DNA of 64,000 nt, taken from assembly GCF_905475395.1 (NCBI RefSeq), contig NC_058342.1, positions 37,318,640-37,382,639 of the forward strand, written 5' to 3'. This DNA comes from Chrysoperla carnea. Taxonomy: Eukaryota > Arthropoda > Insecta > Neuroptera > Chrysopidae. This document shows positions 38,670-51,937 of the stretch, piece after piece; position 1 is the stretch's first letter, and each line of letters starts with the position of its first letter. The position numbers and the translations under genes were made by a program. The notes below the pieces were generated by a model. The model worked only from the letters and a program-made list of their open reading frames with translations. It was not told the DNA's origin and did not search any database.

Positions 38670-40001
38670 GGATTTTGGGATCGTTTTAAATTGTTGCACA
38701 TTTATTTACCTCCCAACCAGCAAACAAATTATAACCACGATAAGGAACATAGTTTCAAAAATTTAATAAGTTTTCATCTTTCCAATATGTTAAAAATTGT
38801 TCAATTGTTGATAGTTCCAAAAATATGATATCCATGCTATCAGTGTTAAATAGTGAAAACTCAACATAGAATTTATAATATAAAATAGAATAATAATACA
38901 TTATTAGCATTAATACTTGATACATAGTCTGTCTGTCTGTCTAGTTGGTTTGAATAAAAAGCGAAAAATATATAATTGATATTAATTTCAAAGTACATGT
39001 ACCGTCAGCACCGTTTTAGTTTTTTAGTTGAATAATTTAGTCTGAACCCTCCACCAGGCTACAACCAGCCCATGTTTGATGGTACCCGTCCCGTGGATAA
39101 TTAGTAGTTAAGGTATTGTATCTTATCTGACTGTAGTAGTGTTAAATTTATACAGTGCATAGGTACTGATAGCGATACTGATGATCGACATTCTATGATA
39201 AGCTGTCAAAATTATTATTTTTTTTTATAAATACACACCACACCACCAAACACATTTCTTTTATTTTAAATGGAGGGGTGTGTTTTAGACAACTATGGGT
39301 TCTTTTAGAAACAGTGAACACCGTTACACTTACTTACACTACACACAAAAAAAAAAAATGATACAATTAAAAATTCATCGATTATCCACAAAAAAGACTA
39401 TGTAATCGTTTCATATCAACTTGCTTTTTTTTGGGTTATTAAATATATTTTAAAACACAAAAAAAAACCGGCAAACAGGTGATGCCATATGTTTGTGTGT
39501 GTGTTGGTACCTTTATTAAATGCCTGCAGCAAGAGTAAAGAATATTATCTTTACCTATACCTATTATATTATTGCCGTTGCTTCGGGCATTTTTTCTCAC
39601 CTCGCACTTTTAAGGTAGTTTCGCCCTTAAAGCATCCATTACGTTTAGTGATCAGTAAAATTAGTCTTGGTCTTGTAAACTTTTGGAGATCAAGATCAAG
39701 ACCAATCAAGACGTAGCTTTGCAAAACCGAAACTCAACTCTGCAAGACCAAGATTTATTTGATCACGGCTCATAACCAGGCCCGTGAGGAGAAATTATTC
39801 GGGAGTGGTTCAAACTCTTTTTGGCCATGTTAGATCATTAAGTTTATAAAAACAAGAAATTTTTCTTTCGAGAAAGCGAACATTTAATTAAGTAAAAATG
39901 TCAGAAAAATCTTTTCCAAAACTCTGAGTGCATCGAACTTCTTACCGCGATGTATATTAAGCGAGGACTCTCCGATCTAAGGAATGTTTTGAGATGACGC
40001 A

Positions 40002-40039
40002 AGGTTTAAAAGTAGCGTTCATTCGCTACTTTTAAACCT
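40002..40039. repeat. Perfect 16-bp palindromic hairpin
   Basis: aggtttaaaagtagcg at 40,002-40,017, loop ttcatt, and the exact complement at 40,024-40,039. It sits about 100 bases upstream of the hAT relic and shows no sequence link to it. Confidence 0.85.
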
Positions 40040-40138
40040 CGAGAAGTATTTGGTAGACATTCGGAAACGCATCTTTATTGCAAATATAGCTTCAAGTGAA
40101 TTTTTGACATCCCGCTCGGAAATGCGTTTTCGCCAAAG

Positions 40139-40426
40139 TTGAGCCTCGTTGACCCACATAGTGACAAATTCCAGTTGGAAATTTTACTACCTGTACCAAA
40201 TGATTGTTTGTACCAGATGTACCGGCGATTCATTAATGATACTGACTCAACTATTATAAATGAATACCGACTCTGGAGAGTCAAATGGAAAAGGAAATGT
40301 GAAAATAATTCCGCCGTAACTATCGCTGAGAGATCGTTTTCTACACTTCACGGGGTAAAATTTTGGTTGCGTGTCTTAATAGGACATGAAAGATTCGTTT
40401 GTAGGAATGCACTATACCGATCATGA
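40139..40426 (+). pseudogene. hAT transposase C-terminal (dimerisation) relic
   Basis: A 95-codon frame contains TIAERSFSTLHGVKFWLRVLIGHER split across residues about 61-85, matching the hAT C-terminal dimerisation pattern (AERSFS.L...K.WLRS.....RL..L). The expected LALL after it is replaced by CRNALYRS and a stop. The upstream part (DKFQLEILLPVP) resembles the family's 'piece before W' region. No BED finger or catalytic region is nearby. It is a decayed fragment, possibly of the ZMYM/52-kDa-repressor-like hAT clade. Confidence 0.65.
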
Positions 40427-41201
40427 TCGAGTTCATACTCCGATTCGCATTTGGCCGATTTTCGGGTGCTGTGACGTGCTCATCATCTTTTTTGAGAGTT
40501 GGATTCGCGCCTGATACTCATTTAACAAGACTACAAGACTGCAAGAGTCAAAGCTTATCATGAACTTGATGATCAATTTCATCTTCTATTGTTAATCAAT
40601 TATTTTTGTTAATAATAGAATCGTTTGGTATTGTTGAATGGATTCATTCCATTGTTGTATAACGTTAAACACAATTTGTGGTTTTAAAAATCATGCAACT
40701 ACCTATTACTATATCAATATGCAATCAATAATAATAATGCGTTCTTTTGTAGCAGCCATTTATAACGCATTGTACCCTGCACGATTGAACGACTGCACGG
40801 CTACACGCTAACTTTAATACCAAAATTATCGGTTTCTAAGTCCTAAAATATTCCAAATTGTTCTAGAATTACTTTTTTTAAAACTATATTTATTCACAAA
40901 ATATTTTTTTTATACTCACTACTTTTGGTAAATAATTGTATTTTAAAAACTGTTAATAGATTAAATTTATTTGTGACAAAATGTCACAAATGTCGTAGAG
41001 ATTATTCCTAGTGTTCCAATCTTTCAACCATGTTAAGATTGGATTTTTATGTTCAATGATTTTCTTGTACATGACACGAATAATTGAAAATAATGTTGTT
41101 TAATTTTATTACAAAGCAATGTAAGTTTTTACAGAATTACCTAAAATAATTTTAGTGATATTTTTACCTCTCATTTCTTATATATATTTTTTTTATTTCA
41201 G

Positions 41202-41509
41202 TGTTAGAACGCGCTAAGCCTCAACGATCTATCGGATCTTTAATATTCCTTCATGGACCCGGGAATGTAATGCAATGGTTTTTGAATGTTCCACGAGGAT
41301 TCAACAACCATTCAATTTTAATTTCCACAAACTCTGCTCAAACAAAAATTATTTTTATTGTGTTTGATAGCGTTCATATTGTTTTAAAACAAATGTTATT
41401 TTTCTTCCAAAAGAATCATCATATAATTTTGTTTTCTAATTTTAAAACTTTACAAATTACAACTTTTTTTAAAATAAAGTACCTTATTTCATTAATATTT
41501 TTAAATTAA
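41202..41509 (+). pseudogene. Possible acyl-protein thioesterase-like exon relic
   Basis: After a strong pyrimidine-rich splice acceptor (TTTTATTTCAG ending at 41,201), the frame reads RSIGSLIFLHGPGN. The IFLHG.G pattern is the start of acyl-protein thioesterase/LYPLAL1-type alpha/beta hydrolases. A GTAATG donor-like site follows immediately after PGN (41,268). Beyond that the frame degenerates into AT-driven Phe/Ile/Lys sequence. No GxSxG nucleophile exon was found downstream. This may be a lone exon of a gene with distant exons, a relic, or chance. Confidence 0.3.
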
Positions 41510-41944
41510 TTGTACATTATTAATTCTAAAAATATTCTGCTATATTTTCATAAAAATATATTAAAAATTCAACCAATTGTAATGGCGAGAACTTTAGTTA
41601 TCTTTCCATGCGATAATTAAGATAACTTTTGATTGCTTCATCTGAAATTAAAAAACCAAATGGATTTGTTTAGTTCCTAAGTTTATCTTGAATTTGAACG
41701 AAGGAATTAACAAAATATGCATTTTTGAACTTTTGGTGAAGGTGCAATACAAAAACTTTACTTTTTTTTTGTTGCCAAAGATACAATTCAAGCAGTTTTG
41801 AAAAAAATAAAAATTGTAAAATCATTAAAAAGTGATGCTAGTTTGCTCCGCCGGGTAGTACTACTAGAAATACTTATATTTATGTTTTCATGTAACATAA
41901 TAAGTAATATGGTGTAGTAATACCAATTGTAAATAAAATAAATG

Positions 41945-42385
41945 ATTAACAAGTGAAAAAAACCAATTGAGTGAGTTAATTCTTGAAATACCATGTATAG
42001 AAAGTGTTGAATATCAATGCTGGTATAATTTTTATATAAATTAGAAGAGTTTAAAAAACCAACACAATTATGGCGACCTTTCGGCTGTTATTTATTTGGT
42101 TTTTGAAAATTATCAAGTATTTTCTAGAGTATTGCTTCGAGAATATTTTACAAGACCACTAGTTAAAGTTACCTGCAAATTTTCAACTCTCTTTTCGTTT
42201 TTGAGTTACCGTGTTCATAGACAGACGAACAGAGCCGTCAATTAATTAATTAGGTGATTTTATGAACACCTAAACCAAAATTTTGTTCGTAATATTAATA
42301 TTTGTAAGCTCTAGTTACAAACTTGAGACTAAATTTAGTATACCTTGATATGTATTACATATATATCAGGGTATAAAAATACAAA
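41945..42385 (-). mobile_element. Family B element with extended (L) end
   Basis: 41,945-42,180 matches 59,985-60,220 (aacaagtgaaaa, 'atagaaagtgtt', 'caacacaattatggc'), and 42,180-42,385 is a minus-strand family B body ending 'atcagggtataaaaa'. The same order occurs at 59,985-60,600, so both parts belong to one element. Confidence 0.7.
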
Positions 42386-42790
42386 TAATTTTATTGTCAA
42401 AATGTCATAATTTTATTTTATTTTTATATGTCATCAAATATCAAACATGAAAACTAAAAGTACAGCACAGCGCAGCACATCAAATATCAATATTATTTTA
42501 TTAAATAAGTACTTACATAGCTACCTAATTCTATTTATCATTTATCATATTATTATTATCATTATCATTATCAGTCATATATCATATCATGTTTTGTTAT
42601 GTAATTCTAATCTATCAGACATATTCTATTTGATACAGTAAAACCTATCTAATCTAACGTAATCTAATCTGAAATAATTATTTATTTTAGGGCATGTATA
42701 ATCAGTGACGTAGCTAGATTGATAAGGCCTTGGCATGGTGTGTAGAGGAAAAAGCAGGCCCTCAACCCATCGGGTATCATAAACCAAAAT

Positions 42791-43180
42791 AGATTGTAAA
42801 CTGCTTTAATTGGGTAGCGAATACTAAAAAAAATATTCTATTGTCTTTATTTATAAAGAGAAGTGTCTCTATATTGGTGAAATAATTTGATAAATATGTA
42901 TTATTTTTTATTTTCTTTAAAAATAACGACAACAAAATATTTTTTTTAGTATTCGCTACGCAATTAAATCAATTTACAATCAATTATTGTTTTATAATAG
43001 TCCCTTCTAGATTCTAAAGTAACACCTACTATTTTAAAGTAACACTTTTCTATTTTTCGCATAGTTACATCTCCCGAATCAGACCTCAGATCGAAAATTG
43101 GTTCATAGCTTTTTCATTTGTCTTGATAAGCTTAATTTACTTGTATAATTTTCTGCTATCAATAACAGAACACTCTGTAC
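42791..43180. mobile_element. Family A MITE with palindromic centre
   Basis: The left arm 'gggtagcgaatactaaa' near 42,815 and the right arm 'tttagtattcgctacgcaat' near 42,948 are inverted copies, so this copy shows both halves of the foldback. The right side continues to agaacactctgta at 43,180. The left terminus is missing. Confidence 0.8.
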
Positions 43181-43589
43181 AGGTATTTAACTTGAGTTGG
43201 CTGTTGGCTGTTGATTTCATGATAATAACAATAACAATAACAATAAGAATGACAATGACAAGTATTGTTTGTTTGTCAAGTCAACTTAATAAACAAATAT
43301 AAATATAAATAACAATCATATGTATAGTTGTAGTTCGATTCGGTACATGTTATTATAAACAATATTATAATTATAATTAACATAACTATAATAAGTTTAT
43401 TATTGTATTAAATAATAAATAATTGTTATTATTATTAAATATAAAATATAATGACATGTAACTTGTAACTTATAAACATCAGTATAACATCATACAAGCA
43501 TACAACAAATAACAAACATGCACATATTTATTATTAAACAAATCAACAACACAAATATTAAGGAGTTGCATGTTCCATACGTTCCACTA

Positions 43590-43810
43590 TACAGCCTGTT
43601 CTATAACTTCTATGACTTCTTTACCAAATTTGGATCTGAGGCTTTATTTACGAGATAATATTAACCTATTGTTATATTAATCAATTAATAAAAAATATAT
43701 TTAATCATAATCAAATTTATCCAATAAAACACAATTTAAACAATGAATGTGTTTTATCATAGTGTGAAGGAGTGATCCAAAAGCAAAATTACTACAACAA
43801 AAAATACTGT
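43590..43810 (+). mobile_element. Family A diverged subfamily fragment
   Basis: Begins tacagcctgttctataactt and includes 'tttacgagataatattaacc' and 'tagtgtgaaggagtgatcca', both also found in 12,049-12,606. Confidence 0.7.
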
Positions 43811-44156
43811 AAAATCAAATCTTATACATCCTATCAACGTACAACACAATATAAATAGTGTGGTTTGTCTGTGAGTATACTGTCCGTTTTGATAGAGGAT
43901 AAGCTAAGGTATGTGATATGGTAAAACAAATCCTATGTTTAAGGAATGTTTTATTGGATGAATTTTATTTTGATGAATATATTTTTTATTAATTTTTAAG
44001 AGGTACTGAATCTCCTTAAAGATGTATACTTCATATAAATATATTATATAACAAAATATATTACAAACAGGGTAGGTAGATAGATAGGTATATATTTATG
44101 TATTTATACATTCTTACATGTATATAAATAATAGAACTATGTATATACATCACATG

Positions 44157-44192
44157 TAGGTAGGTAGGTAGGTAGGTAGCTAGGTAGGTAAG
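44157..44192. repeat. TAGG microsatellite
   Basis: About eight TAGG units with one TAGC interruption. Confidence 0.85.
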
Positions 44193-44314
44193 GAAAGATA
44201 TATATATATCTATACTTGTAACAATCAAATCCAATCCAATCAAATGAAATGAATCCTTTTTAATATCAATTTTTAATTATTTTGTTGAATATTGATTATT
44301 TTATATATATATAT

Positions 44315-44530
44315 ATAAAATTTCAGCTTTATATCTCTTTTCGTTTTTGAGTTATCGTGTTCATAGACAGACAGACAGAACCTGTACAGAAATGTACTAA
44401 TTAGGTGATTTTATGAACACCTTATACTAAAAATTTTGTTGGTAGCATCAATATTTTTCAGCTCTTGCTACAAATATGGGACAAAACTTAGTATACCTTG
44501 ATATGTTTCATATATAAATGGTATAAAGAT
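44315..44530 (-). mobile_element. Family B fragment
   Basis: Contains 'gagttatcgtgttcatagac', 'ttaggtgattttatgaacac' and 'cttagtataccttgatatgt', all family B on the minus strand. Confidence 0.75.
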
Positions 44531-44845
44531 TGTTAGATAGTCAGATAGTGATAGTGACAGCGACAGATATTCATAAACGATGATTTAAAGATGATTAAAG
44601 AAGTTGAACTGTATTTGTATGGCATTACTGATGATTATGATTATGTATCATGATATTTGAAAAAGTAATTAAACAACAATTTAATAATTTTATTTGTTAT
44701 AAACTACACCTACAAGTTTAAAGGTTTGAACCTATAGCTATCTATATAATAAAAACAAAAATAAAAGGTTCAATTCAGTAATAATTTTAAATTGTTTTTA
44801 ATTTAGGGATCCAGCCCACACTACCCTATTCATTTAGTTTTATAG

Positions 44846-44869
44846 CTGTCTGTCTGTCTGTCTGTCTGT
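44846..44869. repeat. CTGT microsatellite
   Basis: Six CTGT units. Confidence 0.9.
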
Positions 44870-45049
44870 ATAAAGTAAATTTAAAAACGTTTTTATCTAA
44901 TTTGATGTTATGATTAATTGAATTTAGTTTAGTTTTAACTTTATTAAATAATTAAATATACCTTTACCTGCTATTAGTGTTGCGAGTACCTATATGCACT
45001 TAAGTTTGTAAATTGCTGACTATTAAGTAAAAAATTGGCTGCTGACATA

Positions 45050-45155
45050 CTCATGCGATTGTCCCAACCTCATTGCGAATGCAAATATGTTAAATGGGAT
45101 TACGAATGTGATAAAAATACCGTACGGAGTAGAGTGGTGAAGTTGACACAAACGG
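45050..45155 (-). repeat. Family N (SINE-like) body fragment
   Basis: On the minus strand shares 'gtttgtgtcaacttcaccac' and 'ctccgtacggta' with 56,745-56,785, and then a 'tgaggttgggacaatcgcat'-like tail. The tRNA-like head is absent here. Confidence 0.6.
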
Positions 45156-45574
45156 ATGAGTTGTTTGTATGAAAGTAATATACTGTCTTATCAAATTCAA
45201 ATATTGTTGTTTTGGAATGCAACATAGTTTTAAGCAATCTTTTTTTGCGTTGATTAACTAAAAGTATTAAACAAATCTTATTACAATTATATTTACTTAA
45301 TTATTAATTTATTTTTAAGTAGGTAGGTTTTTAAATTAACGTAGTAGATAATTAACAATTACTAGGTACCTATCTTTAATTTAATTTAATTTAATTTACA
45401 ATCATTACCTATCTAAGCTATACTATATACTTATTTATCTTAAATCTATGTATCTAGCATCTACCTATCTACCTACTTATAACAAAAAATTCACTTACTT
45501 CAATATTTCTATAATTGTTGCTTATATCCGCAACAGTGTTCTATACTATAATTAAAACCATCAACAAATCATAC

Positions 45575-45800
45575 GGGTGATTCCATATGTGACTGACACT
45601 ACATAGTTGATTTTATATATGCATTTTTTAACGTGACTGACACTACATGTAAAAAAATTCACGTTTGAGAGTGTTTTTACTATTAGAGAAACTGAGTCGT
45701 ATACACGTCTCGCTTCCTCCTCTATGAGCAATGTGGACTTGGATAAAGAGACACACAATAAAGTTTATGGCACCCAATAAAGTTATAATAATGGTGACTT
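45575..45800 (-). repeat. Family F repeat, copy 2
   Basis: Inverted relative to 31,075. Shares 'cgtatacacgtctcgcttcc', 'tctatgagcaatg' and 'ggacttggataaagagacac' with 48,660-48,910. Confidence 0.75.
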
Positions 45801-46683
45801 CGACTTACGAGGTGTTGGCACCTTATTTAAGTATTTTTATCACCAAAAACAGTCTTATTTTTTTCCATTGATGGTACACAAAATCACCTAATAAGTTGTG
45901 GCATAAAACTAATGAATTGAAGAGGTTTAACTGTATTGATATATTGTAGGTATTTAAAATTGTATGGCATTGTATTTGATAAGTAGTTTAACTTTAAATA
46001 GTTTTGGTATTACTTGAGTTAATTGTAATAAAATGATAGGTGTTTTAAAAAGTATAAAATTTTAATAAAATGTTACCATCTGTTATCATTCAAAGTTAAA
46101 GTTAAAGTTATCATTGTTATGTTATGTAAGCAGAACAGAACAGAACTAAGACATCATAATACATAAATATGTATTTAAGACTGAGTGAGTCCACCCAATA
46201 TTTTATGTAACATTATCATTAAATAAGTACTTATAGTTATATCTATCCACCTATTATTACAATATTATAGAAGGTGGACCTACACTTACAACACAACAAA
46301 CGGACCGGAAGTAATGCACTTTAATAATGGCGGTTTATAATTTTACAACAAATTACTTTATTTAAACATTATAACATTATAGGTAACTAATTTGGTAAGT
46401 CATTTGTTCATATCGAAGACTTTTTTTTAATTTTTTTTGCACAATTCATGTGCAGATCTTTACAATTTACTATCTGTCTCTATAATTAAAGAATTTTAAC
46501 AAAGGTTTTTTATTTTTCATGAAAGGTTTTTTATTATTCATTATCTGCATATGCATAGGCGTTTACAGAAAAGCGGAAGCACATAATACGAAACATTTTC
46601 TAAGTTCTAGCTTTTAACATTGTATTTGTAGAGACAATGTGATCAATTCTACACTCCCATTAATTATAAATTGTTCACACTGC

Positions 46684-46772
46684 CGCTGCCTGGATTCGAA
46701 CCCACAATCTAAGTCTAAATAGTCTATCGTTCTAAAACTAGCGCCTTAGACCGCTCGGCCATTTAGGCTCTT
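46684..46772 (-). tRNA. tRNA-Leu-like pseudogene or SINE head
   Basis: The minus strand has ATGGCCGAGCGGTCTAAGGC, an almost canonical tRNA-Leu D-arm/box A, and GGGTTCGAATCC, a consensus box B, with a long variable region as in class II tRNAs. The anticodon arm is imperfect, and the acceptor stem pairs over only about four bases (GCCT/AGGC). It is therefore probably not functional. Confidence 0.55.
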
Positions 46773-47569
46773 CGTACAATTTGTAAAATCAACAGAAGCA
46801 CCACCAGCGCGCTTGCTTCTCATTGAAGTTGTAAAAATAAGGGAATACTTGAGAACTTATAAATAAAGTTAATTTGCTTATAATTACATGCGACCTACCC
46901 CATCAACTATCAACTAATAAATAGTTTAACTTAACACTCCAACCGGAAATCTTTTTATAATGTCGGTTAATCATTTTTTTAAACATAAAAATTACTTTAT
47001 TGAAATACTCCTACGGGACATTTGGTATTTTATATAAAAATTATTATTATTTTTTTTTTTTTTTTTGCAGAACATTTGGAATTATTTATAAATCGATTTT
47101 AAAATTGGATCTACACACAAAAAAAAAGTCGAAGTAAATTACTTAAAATTATGATCAGTTCTCACTACATTATACATGTACACTACAGAGTACATGGTAA
47201 GTACGTCATGAACGGTTAATCATATCAACGGTTAATCGCATCGCATACAATCACACAACAAGCACAGGCACGTATTTACTTTCACATCACAGCTGAATTT
47301 TAATCAATTTTAAGGTAGTATGAGCGCCAAGGTAAGCTTACACTTGTGGTTTAAATTATTTGTATCTTATTTTCAATTCTGATTATGAACAATTTTTCGA
47401 TATCTGTATAAATACTATATCTATTTGTTGATGCCTACCTGTACAGAGTCCAACCCTGTATTTAGATTTGTTGCATTGTCTTTGTGAACGGACTTTGTTT
47501 TTAAAGAATGAGTAACAAATAAAATACATTGATACTGGTGACTAGTATGTTTAGTATCTTATATATTAG

Positions 47570-47725
47570 TACTCTAGCAAGTTTCCTTCTGTCCCACCCT
47601 TATCTTCTTTATTCCTTAATCAAATTCCATGATTCACCTCTAATTTCCAAGCTTATTATGTCTAGTGGTTTGACGAAAAATATACGCACGATCTAGCATT
47701 GTGCCGCTTAGGAAAAAATAGCCAT
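47570..47725 (+). repeat. Family K repeat, copy 2
   Basis: Partner of 22,980-23,145; shares 'atcaaattccatgattca', 'aagcttattatgt' and a 'ccgctta' segment near the end. Confidence 0.65.
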
Positions 47726-48075
47726 GGGTTACGGTAACTATTTCGCACGGGTCGAGATAGTAGTATATAGTATAGTGTGTTGTTAGTTCAGTCAAAATAT
47801 ACAACTTCAAGTGATGTACAAGTGAAGAAACTGGCCGACAATATATAATCTGAAGACTTTTTCTTTGCTTTATACATAAGAACGTCCATAAAAACTCTTC
47901 TTACTTCATATATTTTGAATGGCTAACGAGATGATTGCCAAACTGTATAAGAATATAAGTATAGGTATAACATACGAATAAAATGAATATATTTTTGTTT
48001 GAGTATAAAAAAGTACCGCGCAATGCTAGAGTACGGACTGCTAGTATACGGAGTACTAGTTCTGTGTATAATATA

Positions 48076-48110
48076 TAAGATGTAAGATGTAAGATGTAAG
48101 ATGTAAGATG
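48076..48110. repeat. TAAGATG heptamer repeat
   Basis: Five tandem heptamers. Confidence 0.9.
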
Positions 48111-48385
48111 TCGGCATTCAAAAAGCAATCACTAATCACAGAACAACAGAATTTCATAATAACTGATACAAATTTATATTAAAAACAAAGATACTCATAT
48201 TTATAAACAAGAACAGACTACACAACACAACACAACACATATAGTTAACATTAACTTAACACACATGTATAAAATAAACTAACTATAACTATAACTACAC
48301 TTATAATACTATACTATACTATACTATAGTCTATTCAACTATTCAAACATTTTATTGTGTGTTGTTTATTATTTATACTAACACT

Positions 48386-48655
48386 TTTACCCGACTGAGC
48401 AACGCAAAGGAGTGGTAATGTGTTTATCAATCTATATATATATATGTGTTCTTATATGGCACACTAGAGACCAAACGCGTGGACCGATTTTGATGATTCA
48501 GACGTCAATGGATTTTTCTTAGCTTTGAGAGTGCTACTAAGGATATGGCACTAACTAAAATTCAATGTGGCGGCCGACAGACGCAATTTGTATTAATATC
48601 TCATTTTTCACAAAGAGACTTTAGTTTTTTTTTAGAGTTATGAGCAAACGTCCCT
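48386..48655 (+). mobile_element. Family C element fragment
   Basis: Begins near 'ttttacccgactgagcaacg', then 'gagaccaaacgcgtggaccg' and 'tttgatgattcagacgtcaa'. Shares these with 52,495-53,103 and 60,757-61,420. Confidence 0.75.
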
Positions 48656-48659
48656 CAGA

Positions 48660-48910
48660 CTTCTGTAATTAACATACGAGTAAGACAGTGATAACTAGTG
48701 ACAACCTGTAATATGAGTAAGACAGAGAGACAACATTTTTTTCTACGTATATCATTACTATTAGAGAAACTGAAATAGGTAGAAGAGTCGTATACCCATC
48801 TCGCTTCCTTTTCTATGAGCAATGCGGACTTGGATAAAGAGACACACAATAAAGTTTATGACAAGCAATAAAGTTATAATAATGGTAACTTCGACTTTCA
48901 ATAACTCTCC
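48660..48910 (-). repeat. Family F repeat, copy 3
   Basis: The longest minus-strand copy, with 'gagtaagacagagagacaac', 'gtagaagagtcgtataccca' and 'ggacttggataaagagacac'. It abuts the family C fragment. Confidence 0.8.
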
Positions 48911-49235
48911 CACGCCTGCTCTATGTTTTTAAAAAAAATAGAAAAATCGAAATAAAATGGGTGATGTTTTATGGTGGGATCTGTTTGGTTTATGGCTTAT
49001 AAATAGAAAAAGGGCGATATTGTGAAAGACAAATAAAAATAGATACAAAAGACTATGTGTTTGTGTTTATGCATATAAAAGTGAATGGACTATAAGTAAG
49101 TTGTATGGTTGCTTATGTATTTATAAATGGTATATTGTATATTCTGTCAGTGTGCAGTGTGCAGTGTGCCTTGGGTTATTGATAATGTTTTTGTATCAGC
49201 AATTTGTTTATTAGAGGCTTTAATACTTATGTATG

Positions 49236-49262
49236 TTGTATGTATGTATGTATGTATGTATG
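49236..49262. repeat. GTAT microsatellite
   Basis: Six to seven GTAT units. Confidence 0.9.
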
Positions 49263-49685
49263 AATGTATATGAAATAAATAGCATGTAACAACATATCAC
49301 AACACACAAATATATCATTGACTATCAACAAAATATTGATTACTGATTACTGATTACCGATAACCACAATATTTTTAGTAGACCTTTTTTATTTCATCAC
49401 TAATACAAAAAATAGGTTGCTCTTAAGAACAATTCCTTTGGAAAAAAACTCATCCGATAAGGGAGAAAGACGTAGAATTTATCCCTTTTATAGGAGCACC
49501 GTGTCATCTACGTGGACTAACATCGTGGATTATTGATTTTGTTTGTTTTTATGTCAAAATTCAATTGAATTTATGAAAGATTAAAAATTTCAGTGCTTAA
49601 GATGTACAAAGTGAGGTCGAAAGTATACAATATTTTGTATTTATTGAAAATTTCTATTTTATGTATGTAAATATTTCTCTGTTAC

Positions 49686-49928
49686 TGCCCGGCGCTCACA
49701 CAGCAGCGAAGGAAATGGTTTGGTCCGGCCATAGTCGAACCAGAAGAAATTAGGAAACTCAGCGCTAGGCAGATCCTGGGTTTCAGTACATCAGTTGGTT
49801 ATAATAGCCACCGAAAAGCGTAGCGGGGATAGAGTACAAGGGTCTATTTGGCTAAGTGCTCTGAACCATTGCTTCGAGGCCCGATGCTCGAGCATGGCCC
49901 GCTAACCTCTATACTCATACTCATACTC
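49686..49928 (+). pseudogene. Non-LTR retrotransposon C-terminal tail and 3' end
   Basis: From 49,686 the frame reads CPALTQQRRKWFGPA, then VEPEEIRKLSARQILGFS, ending at a stop at 49,821-49,823. This is the segment after RNase H and the zinc-binding CPAL motif in I/Jockey/R1-like elements. It is followed by about 90 bases of 3' UTR and a short tail of tandem actcat units (49,913-49,928), typical of non-LTR ends that lack poly-A. It is severely 5'-truncated. It could be from the same family as the RNase H relics at 5.7 and 26.1 kb, since their C-termini are not otherwise represented. Confidence 0.7.
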
Positions 49929-50017
49929 AAATATATGACAGCCCACTTAGTTTATTTAATAACACAATATCACCTTTAATATCTAACTGAACTGTGATTC
50001 GACAAAAATATTCAATT

Positions 50018-50142
50018 TATTTGGTTAATTATCTCTCGAAGTAGGCCTCAGATGGAAAATTGGTTAATAAGTTTTCGATTCGTCTTTATGAGCTTATTCT
50101 GTAGGCCAAGCGTTCGGCAGTCAATAACAGAACACCCTGTAT
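50018..50142 (-). mobile_element. Family A diverged terminal fragment
   Basis: Contains 'aggcctcagatggaaaattg' and ends cagaacaccctgt. The inner 'gcgttcggcagtcaataaca' relates it to the 12,049 subfamily. Confidence 0.7.
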
Positions 50143-50480
50143 ATGTATGTATATAAAATAAAATCTATATAATTGATGCAACATCAAAGAGTGTGCTGTG
50201 CTGTGTTGTGCGGCTTTTAAACTCTAAATCAGATTTAAATTTATCAAGCATTTTAAGTTGATTGTTTTAAGTTATTATACAGAAGAGTTAAGTTGAGTTG
50301 GTTGTTGAGTTCACTTCACTTCACTTCACTTCAGTTGGTATCTCTTTTACTCTTACATAATATATATTTATGTTTTATTTCACTTGCACTAACTATAACT
50401 ATACTTGATTTAAGTTAAGTATATTTAAACTTAAACTTATTATAAAAGTGTTGTTGTTACTTAAATATGATTTGCTTAAC

Positions 50481-50548
50481 TTATTATTATTATTATTATT
50501 ATTACACCGCTTCGTACCGCACCGCACCGCACCGCACCACACCACACC
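50481..50548. repeat. TTA and ACCGC microsatellites
   Basis: About eight TTA units at 50,481-50,504, then four to five ACCGC/ACCAC units at 50,514-50,548. Confidence 0.85.
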
Positions 50549-51937
50549 AATCCTATTATTATTAATATTATTATTTGTAATTCATTTTATACTTAACTTA
50601 CTAATATTAGTCACAGGAGCGTACCGACAATCATTCCCTACTATATAGAGGGACATAAAATCCTTAGGAGATATCCAAAACCGACTTCCTGGCTTTTGAG
50701 GCTCACTCACGTATATGGTTATGGCTATGAATCATCTTATAAATATTATCGAAGATAATAAATGAAGACTCTATGATTGTTCGAATTAAATTTCGATGTA
50801 TTTCGAATTTCAAGTAGCCGTCATTAGAATGAATTACACACTGGTGATTTGATATGCGTCCAAGTTATACTGTTCCAAGTATTTAACAAAATTTTCAACT
50901 TCATAGAAAAAGAAGCCTGAAAATTACTGTGTTGGGGGGGGAGTGGGTAAAAAGAAAAGCGGCCCCTCCCACCTCTGCATAGTTACGCCATTGACTAGTC
51001 AAGTATAGTTCTAGACTAATATTAATGCTAATGCATTACAGTATGAACAGTAAGTACACCATGTTATAGGTACATATCAACAGATTTTATAGGTATTTTA
51101 GACCCAAAAAATTCAGAAATCGGGTTCATTTAGCGATTGAGCCAGTAATTACGGAGAAAAACGATATTTTGAATCGATGCTAAGTCACTCAAAGTCAATT
51201 ATTGGAAATAACTTCGGCAATTATAGTTTTTAACTTTTGGAATTTTTTTAACATTCATGAAATTATACAGAATTCATCATCAAAGTTGAAAATAAGGTTA
51301 AAATAATAATAAGTCCAAAGTTACCTTGACGCTTGTACTACCTTAATAGACCTTACACCTGAAGATGTATCACGTAATGATAATAACCAATTAAGTATTT
51401 TTTAAATAATTTTTATTAGGTCAGTTAAATTTTAATAATTTGATATTATTTAGATTTTCAATTAGTCACAGTCACTATTTGTATGTATATAGTAAGTAAG
51501 TACCTACTAGAAGTAAGTAGGTAGGTATCAAAATATTATTACTATTGAATATAATTAGATAGGTATTATTTAATAAAACTTAACTATTTTTTATTTTAAT
51601 TTACTTAACTTTACTTGACTTAAATTTAAGCTAATTTTAACTACATGCCTTATTAAATAACTGACTCAGATTCACTTACTTATTTATTTAAAGTATGTAT
51701 TTAATAATTATTTAAATGATGATAATTAATATAAATAATTATAATAATTAGATAGGTATATTTATAATGATTTAGCTATAACACAAAATATTCAATCAAT
51801 CAATAACTACTCATAACCAACTCATCATTTATCAATATATATTACAATAAAATATTTACATATTAATTATATTTAATTAGTATTATTTATAATATTTTTA
51901 ATAGATAACTTATTTTTTTTTAATATTTAATATATTG

